DNA from: Candidatus Rifleibacteriota bacterium
Lineage (GTDB): Bacteria; Riflebacteria; Ozemobacteria; Ozemobacterales; Ozemobacteraceae
NCBI GenBank assembly: GCA_029565415.1
Contig: JAKQOH010000007.1
Span: 1-64,000, forward strand
DNA: 64,000 nucleotides
Direction of reading: 5' to 3'
The notes beneath the pieces were generated by a model. It saw only the letters and a list, made by a program, of their open reading frames with translations, did not search any database and had not been told where the DNA came from. Both the position numbers and the translations under genes were made by a program. This document shows positions 18,121 to 27,800 of this stretch, piece by piece (positions within the stretch are counted from its first letter, which is position 1; each line of letters starts with the position of its first letter).

Positions 18121-20028
18121 ATGACAGACCAGGCGCCATCCGTTCCGGCCACCCCCGTCCAGCCGCCGTCCGGCAGCGAAGCACCGAAGCCACCCGCCGC
18201 CACCCAACCGGCGAATCTCATGGCCGGATCACCGGCATGGGCCCGGGAGATGGCGGAAATCTTCAAGAGCGGCTCGGTCAGCCAGTTCATCCTGTATGGG
18301 AACATCAACGACTGGGTGCCCTGGCGCCCCACCCCGGACGCGCCGCTCCAGACCCTCAGCCTGCGCGATTTCCTGAGCCGCGTGATGTTCGCTCCGTTCG
18401 AAGCCGTGATCGCCTACGACCGCGGCAAGGGCATCCGGCTCCTCAAGGGCGGCGATCTGTTCCAGTCCTTCCTGAAGGTGTTCGATGATTTTCATAGAAC
18501 AAGCTATACTTCTCCCGCGGCCCCGGCGAGCGACCCGGGCAAACTGCTCGAACTCGGGAACGTGCTTCCCAAGGAGCCGAAACGGGCTCTCGAGCTGATC
18601 GACCGCTTCATCCGGAACGGCCTGTTCCGCACCCGGCCCGGCGCTGACGGGAAGCCCGTTCCCGACCCGGTGCGCGTGGCCGTGATCATCGACTACGCGC
18701 ACTTCCTGCTGCCGCGAACGGATCCGGCCTACACGAATCCCGACACGGTCGAAACGCTGATCCGCCTCCTCGACTGGGCGGCGGATCCGACGATCAACAG
18801 CGCTTTCGTGGCGACCTGCCTGATCGCCGAGAATCTCACCGACATGAACCGGCAGGTGGTCGAGAATCCGCGCTCGGCGAAGCTGCGCATCGAGCTTCCC
18901 AACGCGGCCGAGGTGCTCGAGTTCATCGAATACGTCACGGCCGATCTCGCGGATTTCGGCGCGATCTGCGACGTGGACCGCCGCTCGCTCGCCTCGAAAC
19001 TCGAAGGGCTCTCCCGCCTGGACCTGCAGAATCTCATCCGGCGAGCGATCAAAAACGACCGCCGGATCACGATGGAGTATCTGCGCAGCGTCAAGAAGGA
19101 GATGATCGAGAAGTCGGCAAGCGGGAAGATCGAGTTCGTCGAATCGACGCGAACGCTGGACGACGTGGCCGGCCACACCGAAGCCGTCCGTTGGATGCGC
19201 CAGGACGCCCAGCTGATGAAGCGCGGCAAGCTGAAGGCGCTTCCGATGGGATATCTCATCAATGGCCGCATCGGCACGGGAAAAACATATCTTGTCGAAT
19301 GTTTTGCGGGTGAAGCCGGCGTCCCCTGCGTCGAGCTGAAGAATTTCCGCGACAAGTGGGTCGGCGCGACGGAAGGGAATCTGGAGCAGGTGTTCAAGAT
19401 CCTGCACGCGATGGGCCAGGTGATCGTGTTCGTCGACGAGGCCGACCAGATGGCCGGCAAGCGGGGCGGTGGGGCGGACGACGGCGGCCTGTCGGGCCGT
19501 ATCTACGGCATGCTGGCCCGGGAGATGGCCGACACGCGCAACCGCGGCCGGATCTTCTGGATCTTCGCCACCTCTCGCCCCGACCTGCTGGAGGTCGATC
19601 TGAAGCGCGTCGGGCGTCTCGACGTCCATATCCCGCTGTTCGCCCCCCAGACGCCGAATGACAAGCGCGCGCTGTTCCTGTCGCTGGCGAAGAAGAACAA
19701 GGTGGCGCTTTCCCCGGAGGACATCCCGGAGTTCCCGGAGGCGATGGACATCGGCGGCAACGAGATGGAAGGGGTGCTGATCAGCGCTTCACGCCTGTAC
19801 GAGATCCAGGAGGATGGGACGGAAAAGCGCTCGATCGGCCATTTCGTGCGGGAGGCGTTTGCGAGCTACCGTCCCATGGCGCATGCGGAACGGCTCGAAT
19901 ACATGGATCTCATCGCGGTGCTCGAATGCACCGACGTGAAGTTCCTGCCCGCGAAGTTCGAGCAGATGGAACTCGCGGCCATCAAACGCCGCGTCGACGA
20001 GTTGAAACACCGGATCGGCGCCGACTGA
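18121..20028 (+). CDS. AAA+ ATPase
   Basis: The 635-residue protein starts with a Pro-rich tail (about 1-35), then a ~330-residue N-terminal region. It ends with a classical AAA domain (about 340-560). Visible motifs are Walker A GRIGTGKT, Walker B VIVFVDEAD, sensor-1 IFATSRPD and the arginine-finger region KRVGRLDVHI. The pore-loop-like stretch KNFRDKWVGATEGNLEQ follows Walker A, as in FtsH/Cdc48-type AAA proteins. There is no protease motif, so a remodeller or unfoldase is likely. The N-terminal region itself resembles a degenerate AAA domain. GGGAGGAA precedes the ATG. It is the last gene of the operon, and its pairing with PspA-like and ABC genes is unusual. Confidence 0.85.
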   Translation: MTDQAPSVPATPVQPPSGSEAPKPPAATQPANLMAGSPAWAREMAEIFKSGSVSQFILYGNINDWVPWRPTPDAPLQTLSLRDFLSRVMFAPFEAVIAYDRGKGIRLLKGGDLFQSFLKVFDDFHRTSYTSPAAPASDPGKLLELGNVLPKEPKRALELIDRFIRNGLFRTRPGADGKPVPDPVRVAVIIDYAHFLLPRTDPAYTNPDTVETLIRLLDWAADPTINSAFVATCLIAENLTDMNRQVVENPRSAKLRIELPNAAEVLEFIEYVTADLADFGAICDVDRRSLASKLEGLSRLDLQNLIRRAIKNDRRITMEYLRSVKKEMIEKSASGKIEFVESTRTLDDVAGHTEAVRWMRQDAQLMKRGKLKALPMGYLINGRIGTGKTYLVECFAGEAGVPCVELKNFRDKWVGATEGNLEQVFKILHAMGQVIVFVDEADQMAGKRGGGADDGGLSGRIYGMLAREMADTRNRGRIFWIFATSRPDLLEVDLKRVGRLDVHIPLFAPQTPNDKRALFLSLAKKNKVALSPEDIPEFPEAMDIGGNEMEGVLISASRLYEIQEDGTEKRSIGHFVREAFASYRPMAHAERLEYMDLIAVLECTDVKFLPAKFEQMELAAIKRRVDELKHRIGAD

Positions 20029-20040
20029 GCCGCGAGACCC

Positions 20041-20601
20041 TCAGTGGCCCGCCGTCCCGAGCAGGTTCGATGACCTGGAAGAGCGCTTGCCGGCCACGCC
20101 CGGTGAGCGTTTCTTTTTCGGTGACGCCGCCTTTTTCTTCGCCGGAGCCGCGCCCGGTCGAGCCTTGGGCTTGACCAGGAACTTCGTGATACGGATCAGG
20201 GTACCGATGCCGGGCTCGGACAGGATATCCGCCGCATCGGACAGCATGCGGATCAGGGCGATCCCGCGGCCGCGCGAGCTTTCGATTCCCCGGAAGCGGG
20301 GCGGGGTTCCGTCGTCCTGCGGGGCGAGGAACCCGCAACCGGTGTCATGGACCGAGATCTCGATGCGATCTTCGAGCAGAAAGTAGATGATTTCGAGTTC
20401 GAGGTCGGGGCCATGGCGCGAGGCGTGCTCGATCGCGTTCGCGTAGGCCTCCTCGACGGCCAGGGTGATATCGAACACCTGGTCCTCGTCGAAGCCCATG
20501 CTGCGGGCGATATTCTCGGTATTTACTCTCACGACCCGGTCGTAACGCGGGTTTTTGTACCGGAGACGCACCGTCTTCGGCGATCTCGGCGATATATTCA
20601 T
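20041..20601 (-). CDS. RsbW-like anti-sigma/serine kinase (HATPase) with basic tail
   Basis: The 186-residue protein has a GHKL ATPase domain (about 5-130). Its N box is DITLAVEEAYANAIEHA, its G1 box ISVHDTGCGFL, and its G2 box RGRGIALIRMLSD. This is the RsbW/SpoIIAB family, which bind and inhibit a sigma factor or phosphorylate an anti-anti-sigma factor. The last ~45 residues are Lys/Arg/Ala/Pro/Ser-rich (AAPAKKKAASPKKKRSP), like a histone-H1-type tail, which the family normally lacks. No ribosome site precedes the ATGs at 20604 or 20601. A sigma-70-type promoter at 20609-20637 predicts a transcript starting at about 20602, so translation may be leaderless; I therefore take 20601. No partner sigma or STAS gene is adjacent. 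Confidence 0.85.
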   Translation of the reverse strand: MNISPRSPKTVRLRYKNPRYDRVVRVNTENIARSMGFDEDQVFDITLAVEEAYANAIEHASRHGPDLELEIIYFLLEDRIEISVHDTGCGFLAPQDDGTPPRFRGIESSRGRGIALIRMLSDAADILSEPGIGTLIRITKFLVKPKARPGAAPAKKKAASPKKKRSPGVAGKRSSRSSNLLGTAGH

Positions 20602-20608
20602 CATCTTC

Positions 20609-20637
20609 AGTTTAGCCGAACATTCTCGATGCGGCAA
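20609..20637 (-). promoter_or_regulatory. Sigma-70-type promoter abutting the RsbW-like start codon
   Basis: On the minus strand: TTGCCG (20637-20632), a 17-nt spacer, then TAAACT (20614-20609). The predicted start, 7 nt beyond the -10, is ~20602, next to the ATG at 20601, so no leader would remain. Confidence 0.45.
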
Positions 20638-20719
20638 GCCTTCAGGAAATCCATCAGGCGGTTGTGATCATCAAACATTCATGGTACGTTGCACGTCAGT
20701 TCCGCCGAGGATGACCGCG

Positions 20720-21322
20720 ATGCGACGAACCGATCCGCTCGGATTGATACTGCTGTTGATGTGCGCCCTGCCCGGATCTGCGCAGGACGATTCCGGTCCT
20801 GGTTTCCGGCAGCAGGCATTTCCGGCATGGATGAACGAGTCCGGCAGCCCGGCGGCGGACCAATCAAACCCGGACCAGGTGCCGCTCCAACCCGTGGCAG
20901 AGCCGGCCGGTCCCGTCGATCCCGACCCGCGGTCGGGCCCCGCAGCACCGAAGGGGCCGGGCGAAGGCGGAAGATTCCGGTTCACCCCGCCGACGATGCC
21001 GGATTTTTCGAAGTTCCGTCGGCAGGGGCAGAGCAGCTCCGTCACCCAGACGGGCTCGGGAACCCAGGATATCCGGGAAACCTCCCTGGGCACGGTTCTG
21101 CCCACTCTCGCCTCGGCGGCCGCGTTGTTGCCCGGCACCGTCCGGAACGCGATCGGCACGGCAAGCCAGGAGGCACCGAAAGCGAACATTCCCGCGAGAT
21201 TCTACCGCCCGACGGGGTATTCCTCGTTTCTGCAGGAGTCCCGGCGGGCGAACGACGCGGAAGCCCCCGCAGGGTCCTCTGCGTCGGACACGTCTCCGGT
21301 CGGTGATGCGGCCGGACGCTGA
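20720..21322 (+). CDS. Exported low-complexity protein, unknown
   Basis: This 200-residue protein has a signal peptide (LGLILLLMCALPGSAQ) and a Pro/Gly/Ser-rich, apparently unstructured body with no recognisable domain. I use the ATG at 20720, 9 nt after GAGG. An ATG at 20711 directly abuts that GAGG and is less likely. It lies just upstream of asd on the same strand (16-nt gap). Its composition suggests a periplasmic or surface linker-type protein. Confidence 0.6.
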   Translation: MRRTDPLGLILLLMCALPGSAQDDSGPGFRQQAFPAWMNESGSPAADQSNPDQVPLQPVAEPAGPVDPDPRSGPAAPKGPGEGGRFRFTPPTMPDFSKFRRQGQSSSVTQTGSGTQDIRETSLGTVLPTLASAAALLPGTVRNAIGTASQEAPKANIPARFYRPTGYSSFLQESRRANDAEAPAGSSASDTSPVGDAAGR

Positions 21323-21338
21323 TCAAGGAGCAACCGTC

Positions 21339-22361
21339 ATGAAGCAGACCCCCTCGTTCGGTATCGTCGGCGCCACCGGCGCGGTCGGCCGCACCATCCT
21401 CCAGGTGCTCGAGCAGCACGATCTCCGGCCCCGCACGCTTCGGCTGTTCGCCTCGGAGCGGAGCAAGGGGCAGAAGATGCGGTTCGCGGGCACCGAGGTC
21501 GAAGTCGAAGCGCTCGATGGAGCCGATTTCAAGGGGCTGGATGCGGTGTTTTTCTCGGCCGGCACGGACATCAGCCGGACCTGGTGCCCCCGGGCGGCCG
21601 AGGCGGGCGCGGTCGTGATCGACAACAGCAATGCGTTCCGCATGGAAGCCGACGTGCCTCTCGTCGTTCCCGAAGTGAATCCGCACGCGCTCAATTCTAT
21701 ACCTCGAAATATTATAGCAAACCCCAACTGTTCGACGATCCAGATGGTGGTCGCGATCGCGCCGATTCACCGGGTGAATCCTCTCAAGCGGATCGTCGTC
21801 TCGACCTACCAGTCGGTTTCGGGAACCGGCCTCGAGGCCGTCGAAACCCTGACCGTGCAGAGTCGGGCGCACCTTGCCGGCGAGCCGGCTCCCGAGGGCG
21901 TGTATCCGCATCCGATCGGCTTCAACCTGTTCCCGCACATCGACATTTTCCTCGAGTCGGGAATGTGCCGGGAAGAAGAGAAGATGGTGCGCGAGACGCA
22001 GAAGATCCTGGAAGCCCCCATTCCCGTATGCGCCACGACGGTTCGCGTGCCGGTGTATTACGCCCACAGCGAGTCGGTGAACCTCGAATTGAGCGGCGCG
22101 ATGACGCCCGATGAAGCCCGTTCCCTGCTCGAGAAAGCCCCCGGTGTCGTCGTGATGGACGTGCCGGGCCGGAACATCTACCCCACCCCGCTTCTCGCGC
22201 AGCATCGGGACGAGGTGTTCGTCGGCCGCATCCGGCGCGACTCAAGCGTGGAACACGGCCTGAACCTGTGGGTGGTCGCCGACAACCTCCGCCGCGGCGC
22301 GGCGACGAACGGCGTGCTGATTTTCGAACAGCTCATGGCGATGGGGCGGTTCGGTTCGTGA
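21339..22361 (+). CDS. asd: Aspartate-semialdehyde dehydrogenase
   Basis: The 340-residue enzyme reduces aspartyl phosphate to aspartate semialdehyde with NADPH, the branch point to lysine/diaminopimelate, threonine and methionine. The NADP-binding motif GATGAVG is at residues 11-17. The catalytic cysteine lies in PNCSTIQ (C131), and the downstream GTGLEAVE and RVPV stretches also fit the family. The length is normal. The start is the ATG at 21339 with AAGGAG 8 nt upstream; codons before it have no support. The stop overlaps the next ATG by one base. The neighbours are exported proteins rather than amino-acid genes. Confidence 0.96.
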   Translation: MKQTPSFGIVGATGAVGRTILQVLEQHDLRPRTLRLFASERSKGQKMRFAGTEVEVEALDGADFKGLDAVFFSAGTDISRTWCPRAAEAGAVVIDNSNAFRMEADVPLVVPEVNPHALNSIPRNIIANPNCSTIQMVVAIAPIHRVNPLKRIVVSTYQSVSGTGLEAVETLTVQSRAHLAGEPAPEGVYPHPIGFNLFPHIDIFLESGMCREEEKMVRETQKILEAPIPVCATTVRVPVYYAHSESVNLELSGAMTPDEARSLLEKAPGVVVMDVPGRNIYPTPLLAQHRDEVFVGRIRRDSSVEHGLNLWVVADNLRRGAATNGVLIFEQLMAMGRFGS

Positions 22362-23434
22362 TGCGGGGATCTCGCGGGCGGATGGCTCGACCGGGGCGAC
22401 AACTTGCCGGGGGGCTGTTCCTGCTGCTCGTCCTGTTCGCCTGGCTGGCCGGCGCGTCGCCCTCGGAGGGCCATACGGGGCCGGAGTATCGGCGTCCCGA
22501 GCCGGGCGAGCCCGTCGTCGAGGCGATCCTGCACGGGCCCTCCGGTGCCCGGGCCTGGATCCGCCATGGCCGGGAGCGGTTCCATGCGGTTGCCGGCACG
22601 CGGATCGACGGGGAGTGGCAGGTCGATGATGTGCGCCAGGAAAGCGTGCTGTTCCGGCGGTCATCGAGCCGCACCTTCGTCGAGATGCGGATCCCGATGC
22701 CGAGCCAGCCGCCGTTTCATCACGGCTGGTCGTTCACGGGCCTGCCGATCGGGTTGTGGGAGGCTCTCGAGCTGCTGACAGCCGGGTTCGGGTATCACGT
22801 GGTCATGCATTTCCAGTCGGGTGGCGGAGTCGTGCCGTTTGCCCATGCCATGACCCTCGAAAAGATGCTGGGGAAGGTGATGCCGCGTCACCACCGGTTC
22901 GCGCTCACGGGGCCGGTGCTGCTGGTGCTTCCGTACGAGGCGGCCGGGGAACGGTGGACCGAGATCCTGGAGCGGATCCGGAGCCGGAATCCCGAGGAGC
23001 TGTCGATCCGGTTCCAGGGTCTGAAGAAGCCCGGAACGCTGCTTTCGCGCGGGGATGACATCCAGATGGTGCTGCGCCAGATCGCCCTCGGGGGCGAAAC
23101 GCCCATGCAGTTTCCGAAGGACCTGCATTTTCCGGTTTACGCCTCGTTCCGGCAGGTGCCGTTCCATCAGATGCTGGCCAAGATCGTGTATCTGAACCAG
23201 TGTTTCATCATCGACCGCACCGATCATCTCGAGATCATGCCCTGGCCCCGTCAGATCCAGCCCCTGCTGTCGCCGCCGATCCCGGATTTCGTCTCGGTCG
23301 GCCCGGTCGAACCGCAACCCGGCTTCGGCCCCACCCCGCCGGATTCCGGACTTCCGAGTCCCGAAGCCCGTCAATGGCAACCCCTCCCGCTCCTTCCCCC
23401 GTCGTCGCCTTCGGCCGGACAGGACAGCGAGTGA
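22361..23434 (+). CDS. Exported protein with STN-like repeats, unknown
   Basis: The 357-residue protein starts in a TGATG overlap with asd. A hydrophobic segment lies at about 14-32 (GLFLLLVLFAWLAGAS), probably a signal peptide. The mature part appears to hold two related alpha/beta units. The second (FHQMLAKIVYLNQCFIIDRT) resembles the STN/secretin N-terminal domain, in which a small helix pair precedes a short 'I.P' strand. The C-terminal ~50 residues are Pro-rich. STN domains occur in secretins and TonB receptors, but no barrel or secretin domain follows here. The family is uncertain. Confidence 0.65.
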   Translation: MRGSRGRMARPGRQLAGGLFLLLVLFAWLAGASPSEGHTGPEYRRPEPGEPVVEAILHGPSGARAWIRHGRERFHAVAGTRIDGEWQVDDVRQESVLFRRSSSRTFVEMRIPMPSQPPFHHGWSFTGLPIGLWEALELLTAGFGYHVVMHFQSGGGVVPFAHAMTLEKMLGKVMPRHHRFALTGPVLLVLPYEAAGERWTEILERIRSRNPEELSIRFQGLKKPGTLLSRGDDIQMVLRQIALGGETPMQFPKDLHFPVYASFRQVPFHQMLAKIVYLNQCFIIDRTDHLEIMPWPRQIQPLLSPPIPDFVSVGPVEPQPGFGPTPPDSGLPSPEARQWQPLPLLPPSSPSAGQDSE

Positions 23435-23458
23435 TACGGGCCTCCTCCATGACGGTTC

Positions 23459-23487
23459 TGGACTTCCCCCCTCCGAAAAGGTACAAT
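23459..23487 (+). promoter_or_regulatory. Possible sigma-70-type promoter
   Basis: TGGACT (23459-23464), a 17-nt spacer, then TACAAT (23482-23487), about 70 nt before the 23556 start. The -35 matches the consensus only at four positions. Confidence 0.3.
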
Positions 23488-23555
23488 TTTGTCAGAGAGG
23501 AAATCAGCTTTCCGGGTCGGCAGGGGGACATGCTCCTGGCAAAGCAAAGGGTCTC

Positions 23556-24155
23556 ATGAAAATAGTATTTATTATTATATATATTGTTATTGTATATACG
23601 GCCCTGGCGACGTTCATTCCGGTTTCCGCTGCCCTGCAGAGCGGTCCGCAGGGGCTTCGGTCGGAAATGCCGGAGGCGGTTCGCGCGGCTCGCGTCCGGA
23701 ATCTGCTCCAACGGGCACAAGCGGCGCATCTGGCCGGAAATCTTCCAGAGGCGAAACGTCTCTGGAATCAGGCCCATTCCATCGATTCCACCCTCGCCAT
23801 GCCCGCCTGGCTCACACAGCCGCCCCCGACGTTGCGCAATCCGAGTGACATTCTCTCGTCCAGGTTCCTGCTGCGTCGGACAGCCTCCATGCCCTATGAG
23901 CTTGCGAAGCCTCTTCTCGAGGACTGGCTCCGAAGATTTCCCACCGATGAAGACGTTCGGCTCCAGTATCTTTCCCGGGCAGAGGCCGCCGGCGATCTGG
24001 CTCAGGCTCATCGCCACCGGGCCATCCTTCACCTGGCGGACGACAACGATCCGATCCCTTTCTGGAAGTATCTTCTGATCGTCATGCTGGGGCTGTTTCT
24101 CGGGTGGCAGGGACGAGTCATCTATCTGGAACTGATTCGCGGGAGAAAATCCTGA
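23556..24155 (+). CDS. Small membrane protein with two end helices, unknown
   Basis: The 199-residue protein has an N-terminal hydrophobic segment (residues 1-22, VFIIIYIVIVYTALATFIP) and a second near the C-terminus (about 168-185, YLLIVMLGLFLGWQG). Between them is a helical region resembling TPR units (AQAAHLAGNLPEAKRLWNQA). The first ~20 codons are extraordinarily AT-rich (runs of ATT/ATA), against the high-GC gene body. AAAGGG precedes the ATG. It is followed by the pseudopilin-like and giant modular protein genes and may belong with them. Confidence 0.65.
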   Translation: MKIVFIIIYIVIVYTALATFIPVSAALQSGPQGLRSEMPEAVRAARVRNLLQRAQAAHLAGNLPEAKRLWNQAHSIDSTLAMPAWLTQPPPTLRNPSDILSSRFLLRRTASMPYELAKPLLEDWLRRFPTDEDVRLQYLSRAEAAGDLAQAHRHRAILHLADDNDPIPFWKYLLIVMLGLFLGWQGRVIYLELIRGRKS

Positions 24156-24179
24156 GGTTCCGCGATCAATTTTTGCCTG

Positions 24180-24209
24180 ATGACAGAAACAAACACCCCG
24201 GTCTATATT
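24180..24209 (+). promoter_or_regulatory. Possible sigma-70-type promoter before the pseudopilin-like gene
   Basis: ATGACA (24180-24185), an 18-nt spacer, then TATATT (24204-24209). The expected start near 24216 gives a ~17-nt leader with GAGAGGGG before the ATG at 24233. Confidence 0.4.
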
Positions 24210-24232
24210 GTCCAAAGAGAGAGGGGACCGTC

Positions 24233-24766
24233 ATGAAGCGACAGGGAACCGTGATCCTGATGCTGCTGGTTGCGCTGATGATCGGCGGAATCGTGGCCAT
24301 GCGGCTGATTCCCGGCATCGAGATCCAGGAGCAGCGGCAGAAGAATGTTCAGCTGAAAATGGCTCTGGGTCAGATCCGCCAGGCATTCGCCATGCGCGCG
24401 GCTGCGTCCGCCACGTATAACCCCGACCTGTCGAACAAGAACGCCATCGCAAACGAACTGTCGAGTCTGGCACAGCTCAACTACCTGAATGACCCGACAC
24501 AGATGGATCGGCATGTTCCGGGCCATCGGTGGGGCACCGGCACCGGCGACGTGTATTGGAAGGCTGCCGACAACATCGCCGAGAACACCAGCTTCGAGGT
24601 CACGGACACGGCGGGAACGATCGCCTCCTGGCAGATCGAGGCCCAGACGACGCTCACCCGCGACTGGTTCTATCTGGGCACGACCGAGATCGACGATTTC
24701 CCTGGGGAAAACAAACTTGGCATCACCCTCGGTCTTTCCGGTCGCTCGGTCCGCATCGACCGGTGA
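24233..24766 (+). CDS. Pseudopilin-like protein
   Basis: The 177-residue protein opens with a short positively charged head (MKRQG), ~20 hydrophobic residues (TVILMLLVALMIGGIVAM) and an amphipathic helix (NVQLKMALGQIRQAFAMRAA). A beta-rich, Trp-containing C-terminal part follows. This is the outline of a type IV pilin or type II pseudopilin. The classic GF(T/S)LxE prepilin peptidase site is not intact: the head reads RQGTVILMLL, and the glutamate appears only later (EIQEQ). GAGAGGGG precedes the ATG. It is probably co-transcribed with the giant modular protein 49 nt downstream and may help display or export it. Confidence 0.55.
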   Translation: MKRQGTVILMLLVALMIGGIVAMRLIPGIEIQEQRQKNVQLKMALGQIRQAFAMRAAASATYNPDLSNKNAIANELSSLAQLNYLNDPTQMDRHVPGHRWGTGTGDVYWKAADNIAENTSFEVTDTAGTIASWQIEAQTTLTRDWFYLGTTEIDDFPGENKLGITLGLSGRSVRIDR

Positions 24767-24815
24767 TCCACGCATTCCCCGATCGGCATTGCCCTGGAGA
24801 GAGAGGAGCACCGAA

Positions 24816-27800
24816 ATGAAGTGCCGTCAGCTCGTCCGGATTCTGTCCCTGATCGCCGTTTTCCCTCTGCTGATCGGGCTCTCCTCCGCCCATGCTCTCG
24901 AACAGATGAGCAACGCCAGTTTCACCTCGACTGCGAACGACTGGGTGATCACGGAAGAAACATACGGGGATTTTTCATCGACGGCGGATTTCGCGCAAGC
25001 GTACGATGGCAGCACGGGCGATACCGGCGGTTCATTCAAGGTTTTTGGACAGCGCAAGAAAGACGGGAACCCCTCGATTTCCGCTTACGCGTACGCGAAC
25101 ATGGCTCAGACGCTCCCCCTGACGCCGCCTCTTGCCTCCGAGGCCAATATCACCATCGCCGCATCGCACCGGGAACAAGCATATTTCACATCGTTTGCCT
25201 ACTGGGAGTTGCAGGTGACGGGGGGCCTCTATCTCGTCAGCACCAACAACCTCTGCGGAACGAGTTTTCTCGATGCCGCCCATCTCGGTTCAACCACGAG
25301 CACCGTCGACACCGGTTGGTCGAGAACGGCGACGTGGCGGCAAACCCTTTCACCCGGTGATTCCTATCGTCTGCAGTTCCGCTGGAAGTTCGGGGCGAAC
25401 AAGGCCGGAAACAACTCGCCGGGTACTCAGCTTTCCTCTTGGATCGATCGCGTCACGGCGAATCTGTCGCCGTCCGGCCTTACAGCCACCGAAATCCCCT
25501 CCGGTCAGGTGTTTCTCGACTGGCCCGCCAGCACCAACCCATCATCGGCTCCTCAGCTCGCCATCGCCACCCATGCCTATCGTATGTATCGGAGCACGAC
25601 GCCGCTCGGCCCCTGGGATTCGGGGTGGATTCTCGCCTCGAGCACGTCGCGCACGACGACCTCCTGGTCGGAAAACCCTTCCGAGGACGAAGTCTATTAC
25701 TGTATCACCGACTATGATACCGCCGGCCAGGAGTCGCCGAAATCCCCTCTTGCCGTGTTCAAGCGGGCACGCCTCGAGATCACGAAGGTCGAAGCCTCCC
25801 AAACCACGGTCACGCGCGGTCAGTCCGGCTTGTCCGTGAAGGTGTATCTGACCAATACCGGCTTCTCCCCCGCCTCGTTCGGCGGGGCCAGTCTGACATT
25901 CAAACTCCCCGCCGTCGGCCATTACTCCTGGTCACGCCAGTCTCCCGCCCTCGGGACCATCATCCCCGGAGGCGGCAGCCTCATCGCGGAGTTCATTGTC
26001 GACGTCCTCGATGACAGCATCTGCGACATCGACACGATCGACGCGACGGCCTCCGGGACGAACGCTATCAGCGGCCGGAGCATTGGGGATGCCGGAGCCA
26101 CGCTCCCGACATCCTGGCTCATTCGGGCACCCGCTTCCCTCCGGGTTTTGAGTGTCGTCACGCCATCGACCGTTTTTCTAGGTCAGACGGAGGTTCCCAT
26201 CGACGTGACGGTCGAGAACATGGGCGATAAAAACGCCGCCGGTCTCTGGGACAGCACGGACCTCCAGTTCGATCTTGGAACGTATCTGAACATCCAACCC
26301 CAGACCCCTTATCCACTGACCATCTATGCGGCTCAGGCATCGACGGTCCGGTATCTCCTCGAGGTCGATCCCACCTCGGCGACCGGAACGGCAAAAATCG
26401 ACGCCCATATCGGTTATCGGGACATCAATCTCCAGGTTCCGACGAGCAATTTTGACGGCGCCCTGGTTCCCGGCCAATGGACGATCGTCGCCGGATTCGT
26501 GAACACGTACAAAGATGCCGCACGATTGATCAAGATGCGCAGCTTCAACCAGGGCTACTACACGGTATTCTCGAAAGCCGAAAATCTGGCTCCTCTGAAG
26601 GAACATCGTCTGCGCTGGTATAACCCATCCGGAGTTCAGGTTGCATACAGTGATCCGGCGGTTCAAACCGACGAGACCGGTGCGATCGAAGGGGAGTTCG
26701 AACTGACGCCAACTTCTCCGCTCGGTATCTGGCGTGTCGTCGGCACCCGCGTTTTCGACACCGTCCCGCTGTGCGAAAATACCTTCGAAGTCGTCGCCCC
26801 CGCCAGCCTGACTCTCTCTCTGTCCCTTCCGACGACGGTGAGTCTGAACTCGACGTTCATAGCCACCGTGAGTATCTCCAATGTCGGTGGCGCCTTCGTC
26901 CAGGATGCCGAGCCGGCCACGGCGACGATCGCCGCCGGCAACACCGGCACGGCAACGTATCAAACGGGACCGGCCCCCCTCCGACAAGACATAAGCCCCA
27001 CTGGCACGGTCACGTACACCTACCGGTTCCAGGCTCTGACGACCGGCCAGTTCCAGCTTCTCTCCTCTGGGTTCGGATTCGATGCGAACGCCACCTCGAC
27101 CCCCCGCATCATTGCGGCGACACAGACGAGCAACGTCTGCACGATTCAAACGCCCCCCGTCCTGACCGTTCTTGCGGTGAAAGAGAATTACGTGTCCGTC
27201 TCCCCCGGGCAAACGGATCTGTTGGTGGACGTCGGCATACGGAACTCCGGTCAGGCCGGCGCGTATATCGACGCGGCATCGCTTTCCCACACTCTTGCCG
27301 GTCATTCCCATCTGCTCACGACGCCCTCGCTGCCGTATCTCCTCCCGGGGAACACCGCGGCGACCCTGACGTTCCTCGTCTCGGTCGATCCGGCCGCGGC
27401 CCCTGGAACGAACACGATCACGGGATCTCTTGCGGCATTCGACGCGAACGATCCGTCCTCGCGTCTTTCGGCCACCGGCGGCACCCCCGGCACCTGGGAC
27501 GTCCTCGATTACACGGGCGTGCTCTCCCCAAGTCCCTCGTATTCTCCCGAGCAGTATGGCTACACCCTTGGGCAGCGGGTCTATGCCCGGTTCGATCTCG
27601 GCGCGGTTTCCGGCACCAAGATGCGCATCTTCATCTATGACCCTGCCGGCAACGAACGGGCGCAATCGGCCACACAGGATAGCGGTCAATATAGAACATT
27701 CGATTATCTGACGACGACGGATATCGTCGGTTCATGGCGGGTCGAGCTGTGGCTGGTCACCGGTGGCGGCGCAAAAAGCGGTACCTCCCCTGTCGGTCGA

